Part shown: piece by piece, positions 25,325 through 33,893 of the stretch
Position numbering within the stretch: position 1 is the first letter of the stretch
Layout of the letters: each line of letters starts with the position of its first letter
From: Bacteroidota bacterium
Lineage (GTDB): Bacteria > Bacteroidota > Bacteroidia > Bacteroidales > DTGW01
Reading direction: 5' to 3'
Assembly: GCA_029572965.1 (NCBI GenBank)
Contig: JAKPQD010000333.1
Location: forward strand, 1 to 43,197
Length of the DNA stretch: 43,197 nucleotides
The notes under the pieces: model-generated
What the model was told of the DNA's origin: nothing
The model's database searches: none
Seen by the model: the letters and a program-made list of their open reading frames with translations, nothing else
Position numbers and translations under genes: made by a program

Positions 25325-25339
25325 TAAATTGTTACAATA

Positions 25340-26599
25340 ATGAATACAAAGAAACTACCATTCTCGCTGGAAGAAATCAAAGAAATTATTAAAACACACC
25401 CTACCCCTTTTCATATTTACGATGAAGCCGCTATGCGTGAAAATGCCAGAAAATTGAAAGCTGCATTTACCTGGAATAAGGGGTTTAAAGAATATTTTGC
25501 AGTAAAAGCCGCGCCAAATCCCGTTCTTATGAAAATATTCAAAGAAGAAGGTTTTGGTGCAGACTGTAGCTCATTGCCCGAATTGGTATTGGCTGAAAAA
25601 GTTGGTATCAAAGGCGAAGATATCATGTTCAGCTCAAATAACACCCCTGCCAAAGAATTTGTAAAAGCCAGAGAACTTAATGCTTTTATAAACCTTGATG
25701 ACATCCGTCATTTGCCATTTCTGGCAAAACATGCCGGCATTCCCGAAACAATCAGCTTCAGGTATAACCCTGGTTCATTAAAAGAAGGGAACCTTATCAT
25801 AGGTCATCCGGAAGAAGCCAAATACGGGCTTACCCGCGAACAACTTTTTGAAGCCTACAAACAGGCTAAAGAAATGGGTATCAAACGTTTCGGATTGCAC
25901 ACCATGGTTGCCTCTAATGAACTTGACCCTGCATATTTTCCCGAAACAGCGAATATCTTATTTGCTTTAGTAAAAGAAATCACAGAAAAAATAGGTATTA
26001 CCATTGAATTTGTCAATCTTGGCGGCGGCATTGGTATTCCATATCGACCCGAGCAAAAAGCTATTGAATGGAAAGCCTTTGGAGATGCTATTAAAGCTGA
26101 ATATGACAAAATCATTATTGGCAACGGCTTGCCAGAATTGAAGATATTCCTCGAATCTGGCCGAGCTATCACAGGGCCTTACGGATACCTCGTTACCACA
26201 GTCCAACACCTGAAATATACTTATAAAAATTATGTTGGACTTGATGCAAGTATGCAAAACCTTATGCGTCCTGCTCTTTATGGGGCATACCACCATATTA
26301 CCGTGATGGGTAAAGAAAACCAACCTCATACTGTAAAATATGATGTAACCGGCTCGCTCTGCGAAAACAATGACAAGTTTGCCATTGACCGTATGCTGCC
26401 TGAGATTGAAGAAGGCGACATCGTGGTTATCCACGATACAGGTGCTCACGGCCATGCTATGGGATTCAATTACAATGCAAAACTGCGCTCAGCAGAGCTG
26501 CTGCTAAGGCCTGACCGCTCTGTAATGCAGATACGCAGGGCAGAAACTATGGACGACTACTTTGCAACACTCGATTTTAAATTGATTGACAAAGTTTAA
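25340..26599 (+). CDS. lysA: Diaminopimelate decarboxylase
   Basis: A 419-residue PLP enzyme of the alanine-racemase-fold (group IV) decarboxylases, which makes lysine from meso-diaminopimelate. K56 in EYFAVKAAPN binds PLP; HTMVASNELD (about 193) stands where the family has its HIGSQ motif; the glycine-rich phosphate-binding loop FVNLGGGIGIPY (about 227-238) and the catalytic cysteine in GSLCENNDKFA (about 337) are present, and the C-terminal DTGAHGHAMGFNYNAKLR is typical for DapDC. The HIGSQ deviation leaves some doubt about substrate; a carboxynorspermidine or other decarboxylase is less likely. It follows the response regulator by 15 bases and has a G+C-rich hairpin downstream. Confidence 0.88.
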   Translation: MNTKKLPFSLEEIKEIIKTHPTPFHIYDEAAMRENARKLKAAFTWNKGFKEYFAVKAAPNPVLMKIFKEEGFGADCSSLPELVLAEKVGIKGEDIMFSSNNTPAKEFVKARELNAFINLDDIRHLPFLAKHAGIPETISFRYNPGSLKEGNLIIGHPEEAKYGLTREQLFEAYKQAKEMGIKRFGLHTMVASNELDPAYFPETANILFALVKEITEKIGITIEFVNLGGGIGIPYRPEQKAIEWKAFGDAIKAEYDKIIIGNGLPELKIFLESGRAITGPYGYLVTTVQHLKYTYKNYVGLDASMQNLMRPALYGAYHHITVMGKENQPHTVKYDVTGSLCENNDKFAIDRMLPEIEEGDIVVIHDTGAHGHAMGFNYNAKLRSAELLLRPDRSVMQIRRAETMDDYFATLDFKLIDKV

Positions 26600-26614
26600 A
26601 GTTTACCACCCCTA

Positions 26615-26635
26615 CCCCTCCTTTAAAAGGAGGGG
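26615..26635. terminator. Palindromic hairpin after lysA
   Basis: CCCCTCCTTT (26615-26624) and AAAGGAGGGG (26626-26635) are perfectly complementary. There is no T-run in the plus direction, so it may be a processing hairpin or a short interspersed palindrome rather than a classical terminator. It is 16 bases past the lysA stop. Confidence 0.45.
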
Positions 26636-26697
26636 AAATACAATTTCTTTTGAGCTAAGGAATAAAATGAAAAAAAATTTGATTGAATAGAAAAATA

Positions 26698-27243
26698 ATG
26701 CCCAACCTCCAACAACTACTTTCCGAAGCCCGCTCCCGTTTTGCCATTGACGAAGTAGTTCGTTTTGTTGCTATTACCGAAGGCCAAATACCGCTACTTA
26801 TTGACTTGATGCTTGACCCAAAAGCAGAAGTAAACAAAAAGGCTGCATGGGCTTTTTCACATCTTTCTGATGCCGACCCTGCTTATTACAAGCAATATAC
26901 TGAACGTATTGTTTCAGCGCTCAGCAAGTGTAATACTTCTGTAGAAAGGAACCTGCTACGATACCTGGCTATCATAGATATAGCTGAGGAACAACAAGGG
27001 TTTCTGACTGAGCATTGTTACAAACGCCTTCTTAACCCGCTTACCCCTTCTGCTAACAGGGTTCATGCCTTACAAATACTCTGTAATATGGCCATCTTAT
27101 ACCCCGAATTGCAGGAAGAACTTTGCATTACTATTGAGAGCCTGATGAGCACAGAAAATTCCGGATCTATTCAGGCACACGGAAAGATGGTAATTAATCA
27201 GTTGAAAGGAAAAGAGAAAAGAAAACTAACTACAATGCCTTAA
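26698..27243 (+). CDS. HEAT-like repeat protein of unknown function
   Basis: From ATG 26698 the product has 181 residues and is all-helical with HEAT/ARM-like helix pairs, for example VNKKAAWAFSHLSDADPAYYKQYTERIVSAL (about 46-76) and ANRVHALQILCNMAILYPELQEELCITIESL. No signal peptide, membrane helix or catalytic motif is seen, so it is probably a cytoplasmic scaffold or adaptor. A TTG at 26683 would add five residues; ATG at 26668 is out of frame and stops at once. Similar small HEAT-like proteins are common in Bacteroidota without assigned function. It lies between lysA and the convergent pepD. Confidence 0.75.
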   Translation: MPNLQQLLSEARSRFAIDEVVRFVAITEGQIPLLIDLMLDPKAEVNKKAAWAFSHLSDADPAYYKQYTERIVSALSKCNTSVERNLLRYLAIIDIAEEQQGFLTEHCYKRLLNPLTPSANRVHALQILCNMAILYPELQEELCITIESLMSTENSGSIQAHGKMVINQLKGKEKRKLTTMP

Positions 27244-27296
27244 GTACACTCAAAACTTCAACATTAACTGTTTTTTTGAAAACATCACGTTGAAGC

Positions 27297-28748
27297 TTAC
27301 ACCCCTTCTACTATTTTCACCAAATAATTCCAAAAATTCTCTACCGAAGCAATATTCACTTTTTCGTCCGGTGAGTGTGGATATTTGATAGTAGGGCCAA
27401 ATGATGCCATTTGCATAGTTGGGTAAAGACTGCCAATAATGCCACATTCAAGGCCAGCATGGATGACTTTTATCTGAGGGAGCTCGCCATACATTGACAG
27501 ATATACAGACTTCATTGTTTGTAAAACAGGGGCTTTAAAATCTGGTTTCCAGCCGGGATAATCACCCTCATGCACGGTGCAGGCGTGAGCCATGTCAAAA
27601 ATGCTTTCAACCATATTGCAAAGGTCTTTTTTGGCCGAATCAACAGAGCTGCGAAGTAAACTGACTACCTGAATAGTTTTATTAGCATCATCAGATTTAA
27701 CAATAGCCAGGTTGGTACTTGTTTCTACAACATCAGGCATTTCGGGTATCATACGAATGATACCATTGGGAATAGCATATACCGAGTCGAGAAGCTTCTC
27801 ACTGGTATTTTTGTCAATCCATGTAGAAGGTGTAGGTATTTCTTTGGCAGCGAATGAAAGGCCTGTTTCGACACTTGCAAACTCTTCCTGATAGATATGT
27901 TGAAAATTTTGCACACTCTTAATAAAATCATCAGCAAAATTAGACGGAATAGTAACTTCAGCAAATGCTTCACGAGGAATGGCGTTACGCATATTACCCC
28001 CATTGATAGAACAAATACGCATACCAAAGAAATGCTCAGCATTCCACATAAAACGGTTTAGCAACTTATTGGCATTGGCGCGTCCAAGGTGGATATCAAC
28101 GCCCGAATGACCACCTTTTAAACCTGTGAGACAAAGTTTGTAAGCCTTAACATCGCCCGAGACCGTTTCGGTAAAATAGTTAAATGTAGCAATGGTATTA
28201 ATACCACCGGCACAGCCAACAATAATTTCGCCAAACTCTTCAGAATCAAGGTTAAGCAAAACACTACCTTTCAAAAAACCTTCTTCGAGGCCAAAAGCAC
28301 CAGTCATACCAGTTTCTTCATCAATGGTAAACAATGCTTCAATTGGCCCATGGGCTACATCATCAGACTCGAGCAAAGCTAAAGCAGCAGCAACCCCTAT
28401 ACCATTGTCAGCGCCAAGGGTTGTTCCGGAAGCTTTTACCCATTCCCCATCAATTTGAGGTTTAATAGGGTCTTTAGTAAAATCATGAACAGTATCAGAG
28501 TTTTTCTGCGGCACCATATCCAAATGTGCCTGCAATGTAATCATTGGCTTCGACTCTTTCCCTTTAGCAGCAGGTTTTCTGATAACAATGTTACCCACAC
28601 GGTCTTTTTCGCAATAAAGGCTATGCTTTTGGGCAAAAGCTATAACATATTCACCTGCCTGGGCTTCATGTTTTGAAGGGCGTGGGATATTGCACAATTC
28701 CTCGAAATGTTGCCATACCTGCTTGGGAGAAAGTTTTTCAAGAGCCAT
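27297..28748 (-). CDS. pepD: Aminoacyl-histidine dipeptidase (cytosol non-specific dipeptidase, M20)
   Basis: A 483-residue M20 zinc peptidase that hydrolyses dipeptides including carnosine-type Xaa-His. Metal and catalytic residues are visible: H75 and D77 in QAHLDMVP, D114 in GADNGIG, the E144-E145 pair in IDEETGM, D172 in NLDSEEFGE, and HAGLECGIIGS (about 430) with the last ligand further on in YPHSPDE. Length agrees with E. coli PepD (485). The start MALEKLSPKQVWQHFEELCNIPRPSKHE is the family N-terminus. It stands alone between the HEAT-like gene and the transglutaminase-like pair; no signal peptide, so cytoplasmic. Confidence 0.95.
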   Translation of the reverse strand: MALEKLSPKQVWQHFEELCNIPRPSKHEAQAGEYVIAFAQKHSLYCEKDRVGNIVIRKPAAKGKESKPMITLQAHLDMVPQKNSDTVHDFTKDPIKPQIDGEWVKASGTTLGADNGIGVAAALALLESDDVAHGPIEALFTIDEETGMTGAFGLEEGFLKGSVLLNLDSEEFGEIIVGCAGGINTIATFNYFTETVSGDVKAYKLCLTGLKGGHSGVDIHLGRANANKLLNRFMWNAEHFFGMRICSINGGNMRNAIPREAFAEVTIPSNFADDFIKSVQNFQHIYQEEFASVETGLSFAAKEIPTPSTWIDKNTSEKLLDSVYAIPNGIIRMIPEMPDVVETSTNLAIVKSDDANKTIQVVSLLRSSVDSAKKDLCNMVESIFDMAHACTVHEGDYPGWKPDFKAPVLQTMKSVYLSMYGELPQIKVIHAGLECGIIGSLYPTMQMASFGPTIKYPHSPDEKVNIASVENFWNYLVKIVEGV

Positions 28749-28823
28749 ATACTGGTTTTTTTGCCAAATTTATATAAAAATGCAATTCGGACACATTAAT
28801 TTCAACAAGGATTATCATCCTGC

Positions 28824-30722
28824 TCACTTATTTTTTAATACTATTTTATCGTTGTCGGCATTGTCTATTTTTTCAATAAAAGAAACAATTTCACCAAGTT
28901 GATTTGTGCTGTATGTACCTGAAATACAATAAAACCGTCTGATAATATTTATTTTTTGTCCGACATTTTCATATCTGATCGAATATTCTCCTAATGAAGA
29001 CTTAAAAGAAAGGTCGGCTGGTTTGCTTTCGATAATGCAATTGTCAGGAATGGCAATGTTTAAAGTATCGTTGTATGCATAGCCATATTCAATAAACAGA
29101 GGTTGTTTCCTTGACTTCTTTATTTCAGAAAAATTATTTCTTCTAAAAACAATTGCAGGGTTTATAAACACTCTATTACCGGATGTACTGGTGAAACTAT
29201 TCAGTCTTCCAGAGGCTTCCATGACTCCATTCGCAGAAACTCCAGACAAATCTTTAAATGAGAAGGTATTGATAGTAGTATTGGCATCAGCAAAATATTC
29301 CAATAGATAGTCTTTTTGCTCTTTACTGGATTGATAGAGCAATGGGAATATCCATTCGTAAGCAAGGTTTGAATATGTTCGCTTAATCTGAAAATCAGCA
29401 CTTTTATCAGCATTGACTTTCAATTTTGTATTAGCTGTACTAAGATTAGTGGAATCAGCATACGTTGGAGTACGAACAAGCTTTCCGCCTTCTTCAGTAA
29501 TTAAAAGAGCGAACCTGTTTGAATTATCACTGCCAATGAAGCCAAAAGGCATTTTTTGACTGGTACACTCCAGCCAAATAGTATCAGTTTCAAGCGGAAC
29601 ACACAGAATAATATGGTTTGTTTGTCCTCCACTAGGAAAATCAGTAAAACGAATTTGACAATTTCCGTTTCCGATTACTGTATAGTAGGATTTGATGCCG
29701 ATGCAATTCAATAAAGCTTTAGTATAGTTCGAAAGTGCTTTGCAATCGCCATACCCAAGCTTATCAACCTCAGAAGCTTTTGCAGTTTGAAGTCCTCCAA
29801 TACCCACTGACACACATACATAGCGGGTTTTGTCCTGCATGTATCTATATACGGCTTTTACTTTCTCCTTTTTATCAGCAATTGGGTTTGTTAAAGCTTT
29901 AATTTTATTCATGGTTTCAACAGGCAGTTCTTCTCTTCCTTTGTTAAGCGTGTATATCCATTTTCCAAAATTCTCCCAGCTGGAAAAGTCGCCTTCAGTT
30001 CTTTCATAAGAAAAGCGCGATGGTGTTAAAAGCAATGTCGGAAGAACTTCGATAGAAGTTGGCATAAAAGGTTCTTTTTTAACCGCTTTTAGATTTTTCA
30101 CTTTCCAGCCATATTCTATCTCGGCATTTGATTCATTTTTAGTAAAATCAAAGTTGTAATTCAATGGCAAATATTTCAGTTCAAGATTTGAAGGCGTTTT
30201 ATAACGTATTGAAGCTGCCTGAACAGATAAACTGTAGCTATACTGAGGTTCCCAGGTCTCAATACCAACCGCGCCTTTGTATTTAACAGTATAGTTATAT
30301 TCAATAGTAAATGGATACATGTTTATGGCAGGTAAAAAAGTCAATGCCCGGTTATCCGAGAACATAATATAATTCTCAAATGCAGCATAATCCCGCATTT
30401 CTTTTCTTTTTACCTTTTTTGTTATAAAGCCATTTCTATCGAAAACATTGCCATTGACCTCAGTTATGTCAGAGTTGTTATCATAATAAATAACCAACGC
30501 GGCATTATTTTTCCCTTTTTCATTAAGAATGGTAGTAACAATATGCACTTTTTTGACATAATCACTCAGGTTTAACCTTTCGTAGCTTATATCAAATTCT
30601 CTAACAACCGCATTGGCATTAGCTTTTAACGAATCAGGAATAATGTCAACACTATAAGTCAGTTGCCCAAAAACCGAGAAAAAGCTACATGATAGAAGTA
30701 GTGTAAAAACAACATGCTTCAT
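28824..30722 (-). CDS. Secreted DUF3857 / transglutaminase-core protein
   Basis: The 632-residue protein has a signal peptide (about 1-19), an N-terminal DUF3857 beta domain (about 55-220) and a transglutaminase-like core (about 270-400), then a C-terminal DUF2569/3858-type beta region. The core has C327 in LGYGDCKALSNYT and H370 in TNHIILCV; the third residue, usually Asp in a W-x-D motif, is E385 in IWLECTS. Such proteins are widespread in Bacteroidota, exported to the periplasm or surface; a protease or cross-linking role is presumed, none proven. The start codon is one base after the stop of the upstream paralogue (TAAGATG), so the two are translationally linked. Confidence 0.85.
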   Translation of the reverse strand: MKHVVFTLLLSCSFFSVFGQLTYSVDIIPDSLKANANAVVREFDISYERLNLSDYVKKVHIVTTILNEKGKNNAALVIYYDNNSDITEVNGNVFDRNGFITKKVKRKEMRDYAAFENYIMFSDNRALTFLPAINMYPFTIEYNYTVKYKGAVGIETWEPQYSYSLSVQAASIRYKTPSNLELKYLPLNYNFDFTKNESNAEIEYGWKVKNLKAVKKEPFMPTSIEVLPTLLLTPSRFSYERTEGDFSSWENFGKWIYTLNKGREELPVETMNKIKALTNPIADKKEKVKAVYRYMQDKTRYVCVSVGIGGLQTAKASEVDKLGYGDCKALSNYTKALLNCIGIKSYYTVIGNGNCQIRFTDFPSGGQTNHIILCVPLETDTIWLECTSQKMPFGFIGSDNSNRFALLITEEGGKLVRTPTYADSTNLSTANTKLKVNADKSADFQIKRTYSNLAYEWIFPLLYQSSKEQKDYLLEYFADANTTINTFSFKDLSGVSANGVMEASGRLNSFTSTSGNRVFINPAIVFRRNNFSEIKKSRKQPLFIEYGYAYNDTLNIAIPDNCIIESKPADLSFKSSLGEYSIRYENVGQKINIIRRFYCISGTYSTNQLGEIVSFIEKIDNADNDKIVLKNK

Positions 30723-30723
30723 C

Positions 30724-32487
30724 TTAGTTTACTTTCACGGTTATCATTTCGTTTTGCTTATCTACAATGGTTTGATAAAATGATCTCAAATTTTTATACT
30801 CTTCAGGCAAAAACAAACTTGCATTCAACTGAAAAATAATAGATGTGTTTATAACATTACCATTCACGTTAACCATATAAGTATATTTTCCTTTATTATC
30901 AGGCAATTTGGCCATGTATGATTTTGGCAATTCCACCACCTTGTAGTTTTCGGGCAACGTGATAACATTGGTCTGGTAAATGGTGTAGGGATATTTCATT
31001 TCAACTGGATATTCGCGGGTTTCAGCTTTAAAAGGGTTATTTTCAACATAAGCAAAAAAAGCCGGAGAAAAGAAAATCAAGCTATCTGTCTTGTTGATAT
31101 TGGTCTTTTTGGTCAGGTCAAAATTGATAGAAAGAAGCTTATTTACAGAATCAAGACCGTTTATTGTAAGGTTTTCAAGGGTTGTATTTTTATATTCATT
31201 TTCCATTTCCTTCAAATAGTCTGCCTCTCCAACTTTTTTGATATCTTTTCTGTAAGAATATGCCCCATAGTCTTTAAATTGCAACAAGGCTTTACCCTTT
31301 AGGTTTAGCGCATCATCTAAGGTTAATTCATACCTTGAATTTAAAATATATGGTTTGTAGTCCATCAGGTTAATCCAATCGCCTTTGACTTCATTGACGA
31401 TACGGCCTTTATCATTAAGGCATCTTACAGGCAATAGGTTTATTTCGGCATTGGGGTCTGTTGCATCTAACAAATACTGCTTACCATCGAGGTTAACAAG
31501 GGCTATTACATAATTAAACCGCGACATTGAAGGATGTGCAGGATGAATGATGCCGTTATTCCTAGTACTCAGAATTACAGGGTTTGAACTAAAGCCTAAT
31601 TGCCTTAACAAAGCAACAAGGTTGAGGTTGATATCAGCACAATTGCCGGCACCATCTTTCCAGGCTTTGCGCAAACTATTTTCTACGTACTTTGAATTGA
31701 TGCTATTCCATGCCATTTTACTTTTCACCATTCCAAAAGCTGCATTAACCAATGAAATGCCTGTCAAGCCTGATTGTTTAAGCTGTGCAGTTGCATCATC
31801 CAAATGTCCACCGCTTTTTAATGCTTTACCAAAATATTCGTTATCCATTAGTTTTTCATTCACACTTTCCCAGGTACTAGTATAATTTTCAATAGGCTGA
31901 TTAGGATACTTGGTGTGGTTAAGTTCAAATTCTATCTTAGTAAGAAAATTATCTATAGTTTTTACATACTCATCATCAGGAAAAGCTTTAACATCTTTTG
32001 CGCGATAAAAGAACATATCTTCCCTATACTCAAATGTATTGCTTGAGGATGCATGTCCTTTTCTACTCATCGACATATCTTCTTGAATATACGTTAAAGT
32101 AAGTTTTGTAAATTTAGAATCTTTTTCAGTAGTAATAGGGAAGTAACCTTTCTGTGTCTGATTATAAAAAAAATATTCCGGAATCCAAACTTTATAGGCA
32201 CTCTCCAAGATTGGAATAGTGCTTTGAAAAGCCCATTCGCGCAAGTTAAAAATGTAATCGGAAATAATGGAATATTTTACTTCGATGATTGTTCCTTCTT
32301 TTACATTGGGCAAGGCAAATTTGATTTTATACCAGTTTTCGCTGGTTTTTTCCTTTATAATATTGTCTTTATCTAATTTAGATTTCACTATTTTGCCATT
32401 CTCCAAGTTATAGCTTACCGCTTTAATATCTGTAACTTTTTCTTCATCTTTTCCTTCTGCATAATATGGAACTCCATTCAAGGCCAT
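30724..32487 (-). CDS. DUF3857 / transglutaminase-like protein, main part of a frameshifted gene
   Basis: This 587-codon frame holds most of a second DUF3857/transglutaminase-like protein: the DUF3857 domain continues from YYAEGKDEEKV to about 200, then a transglutaminase core with a cysteine near residue 283 in GAGNCADIN, and LLDATDPNAE with the aspartate. The position of the usual histidine reads SRFNYVIALV, so the catalytic His is replaced by Tyr and the domain is probably inactive. Its first eight residues (MALNGVPY) are out of frame with the real protein; the N-terminus with signal peptide lies in the overlapping frame at 32444-32773. The likely full product is about 680 residues, paralogous to the next gene downstream. 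Confidence 0.75.
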   Translation of the reverse strand: MALNGVPYYAEGKDEEKVTDIKAVSYNLENGKIVKSKLDKDNIIKEKTSENWYKIKFALPNVKEGTIIEVKYSIISDYIFNLREWAFQSTIPILESAYKVWIPEYFFYNQTQKGYFPITTEKDSKFTKLTLTYIQEDMSMSRKGHASSSNTFEYREDMFFYRAKDVKAFPDDEYVKTIDNFLTKIEFELNHTKYPNQPIENYTSTWESVNEKLMDNEYFGKALKSGGHLDDATAQLKQSGLTGISLVNAAFGMVKSKMAWNSINSKYVENSLRKAWKDGAGNCADINLNLVALLRQLGFSSNPVILSTRNNGIIHPAHPSMSRFNYVIALVNLDGKQYLLDATDPNAEINLLPVRCLNDKGRIVNEVKGDWINLMDYKPYILNSRYELTLDDALNLKGKALLQFKDYGAYSYRKDIKKVGEADYLKEMENEYKNTTLENLTINGLDSVNKLLSINFDLTKKTNINKTDSLIFFSPAFFAYVENNPFKAETREYPVEMKYPYTIYQTNVITLPENYKVVELPKSYMAKLPDNKGKYTYMVNVNGNVINTSIIFQLNASLFLPEEYKNLRSFYQTIVDKQNEMITVKVN

Positions 32488-32773
32488 TGTTATTGATTAC
32501 TTTAATCCTAAAATGTCTTTCAAAATTTATCTGAAACCCTTTTCTTGAGCTTGCAGGTTCATCAACACGAATGGTCGTCGAAGCATACTCAAAGGTTGAT
32601 TTTCCATAATCGAAAATATAATAAGCATTTGCATTTGAATCAATTGGACAAACATTGTTATAAATGTCTTCTTTATTTATATCTCCAAATTTTGGCTCTT
32701 TCTGTGAAAAACAAAAAAATGTATTAAGAGATAAGGTTATAAAGGCCAGGTGTTTTAGAAGTTTTGAGTTCAT
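32444..32773 (-). pseudogene. N-terminal fragment of the DUF3857 gene, separated by a frameshift
   Basis: This 109-codon frame begins with a signal peptide (about 1-23, ending FCFSQ) and the first DUF3857 strands (TFEYASTTIRVDEP, FERHFRIKVINNNGLEWSS), then runs into ILCRRKR and stop. The continuation with the right family pattern lies in the frame of 30724-32487. The switch must fall near 32482-32475 (GAATGGAGTTCCATATT on the minus strand); one base lost, or two gained, would restore a single gene. It may be a true mutation or a sequencing/assembly error. Confidence 0.75.
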
Positions 32774-32894
32774 AAAATAATGGATTATTGGTTATGTTAG
32801 CAATATTACTCTTTTTATTTTTTAATTGGTTGTATTAACAATAAAAAAACGCAAGACAAACAGTTATCCTGAGTTTTTTTATCTTACTAAAAGC

Positions 32895-33608
32895 TTATTT
32901 AGCCTTTTTAATCTTTTTCATTTGCTTATCTCCAATGGAACGGCTTTTCCAAACCATCGTCAATGGTGAGTTTGCATAATCATCTGGTGTGATTAGCCTT
33001 TTTTTCATGAGCATTACAGTTCGGGCTTTGGGTTTAATGCCATATTCCTCAATAAAACCTTTGCATGCATCGTAAACCAGCTCAGTACAGGACAACTTGT
33101 GAAAATCTGAAAAGTCGAATTTGAAATCGTATTCTAACCCCAAATCTTTCAAAGCCTGGGTAAAAACCATCTCAAAAGTGTATGATTGAGCCTGAGCCGA
33201 TTCTTTTGCTGCATCACGCCTGAGAATCATCATATAGTCGCAACGACAGAAATTTAGCACATCTTCCATAAAAACCCCTTCGGCCATAGAGTGGATGACA
33301 ATCTGCTTGCCTGCTTTGAAGTTTTTCATCTGCTCAGGGCTTAACGTGGTTGCATCTTCGGGCTTGACTTCGCCAATATATAAGCCAGCATGGCTAAAGA
33401 ACCCGGGGATAATATATCCGTCAAGATAATTAACATATCCACGGAGGAGAATATCTCCAGGCTTTACTAAATCGAGTACTTCACGAATATCATCGCCTTT
33501 TACCCTGTAACTCCCCGGATCGTAGAGAATAAACATTGGGAATCTGTATATTTTTATATCTCCAAATACTTTAATAAATCCATTGTAGATTTTATCGAAC
33601 AATTTCAT
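32895..33608 (-). CDS. YiiX-like permuted papain-fold amidase (NlpC/P60 superfamily)
   Basis: The 237-residue protein shows the order of a circularly permuted NlpC/P60 enzyme: His first (H73 in FFSHAGLYIGE), then the nucleophilic Cys (C174 in HKLSCTELVYDAC), with VKPGDILLRG (about 48-57) before them. This matches the YiiX/YebB and Orthopoxvirus F14/G6-type family, whose substrates are thought to be lipids or amide bonds of the cell envelope. There is no classical signal peptide. Located 121 bases upstream of the frameshifted DUF3857 gene on the same strand; the gap is AT-rich and without clear signals. Substrate unknown. Confidence 0.82.
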   Translation of the reverse strand: MKLFDKIYNGFIKVFGDIKIYRFPMFILYDPGSYRVKGDDIREVLDLVKPGDILLRGYVNYLDGYIIPGFFSHAGLYIGEVKPEDATTLSPEQMKNFKAGKQIVIHSMAEGVFMEDVLNFCRCDYMMILRRDAAKESAQAQSYTFEMVFTQALKDLGLEYDFKFDFSDFHKLSCTELVYDACKGFIEEYGIKPKARTVMLMKKRLITPDDYANSPLTMVWKSRSIGDKQMKKIKKAK

Positions 33609-33859
33609 GGTTTATAATTATTAAAAGGTTATAAAAGTTAGATTATCTGTAGTTAAAAGTAATAAAAATGAGCAAAAACAAACATTATAAACATAAAAAA
33701 GAAGAACAAGATTAAACTTAAATTAAATAATTTAATGTCCTGTTTTTATCGGGAGGGTAAACCCAATTAAATATCATATACTTTGGCAAAATATTGTTTC
33801 CTAATAATAATTTGTGTAAAATACTCCCAATTCGTAAGATAATTTCTATTCATTGAAAA

Positions 33860-33887
33860 AAAAGGATAACCTTTCGGCTATCCTTTT
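33860..33887 (-). terminator. Terminator of the giant repeat-protein gene
   Basis: AAAAGGATAACC, loop TTTC and GGCTATCCTTTT form a hairpin with one A-C mismatch; on the minus strand it is followed by a T-run and starts 6 bases after the stop codon at 33894. The rest of the 285-base gap to 33609 is AT-rich with nothing recognised. Confidence 0.75.
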
Positions 33888-33893
33888 CATATC

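Noticed and set aside
27259-27293. Hairpin CTTCAAC ... GTTGAAG between the HEAT-like gene and pepD
   Set aside because: Seven-base arms with a loop of over 20 bases and no T-run are too weak to call a terminator.
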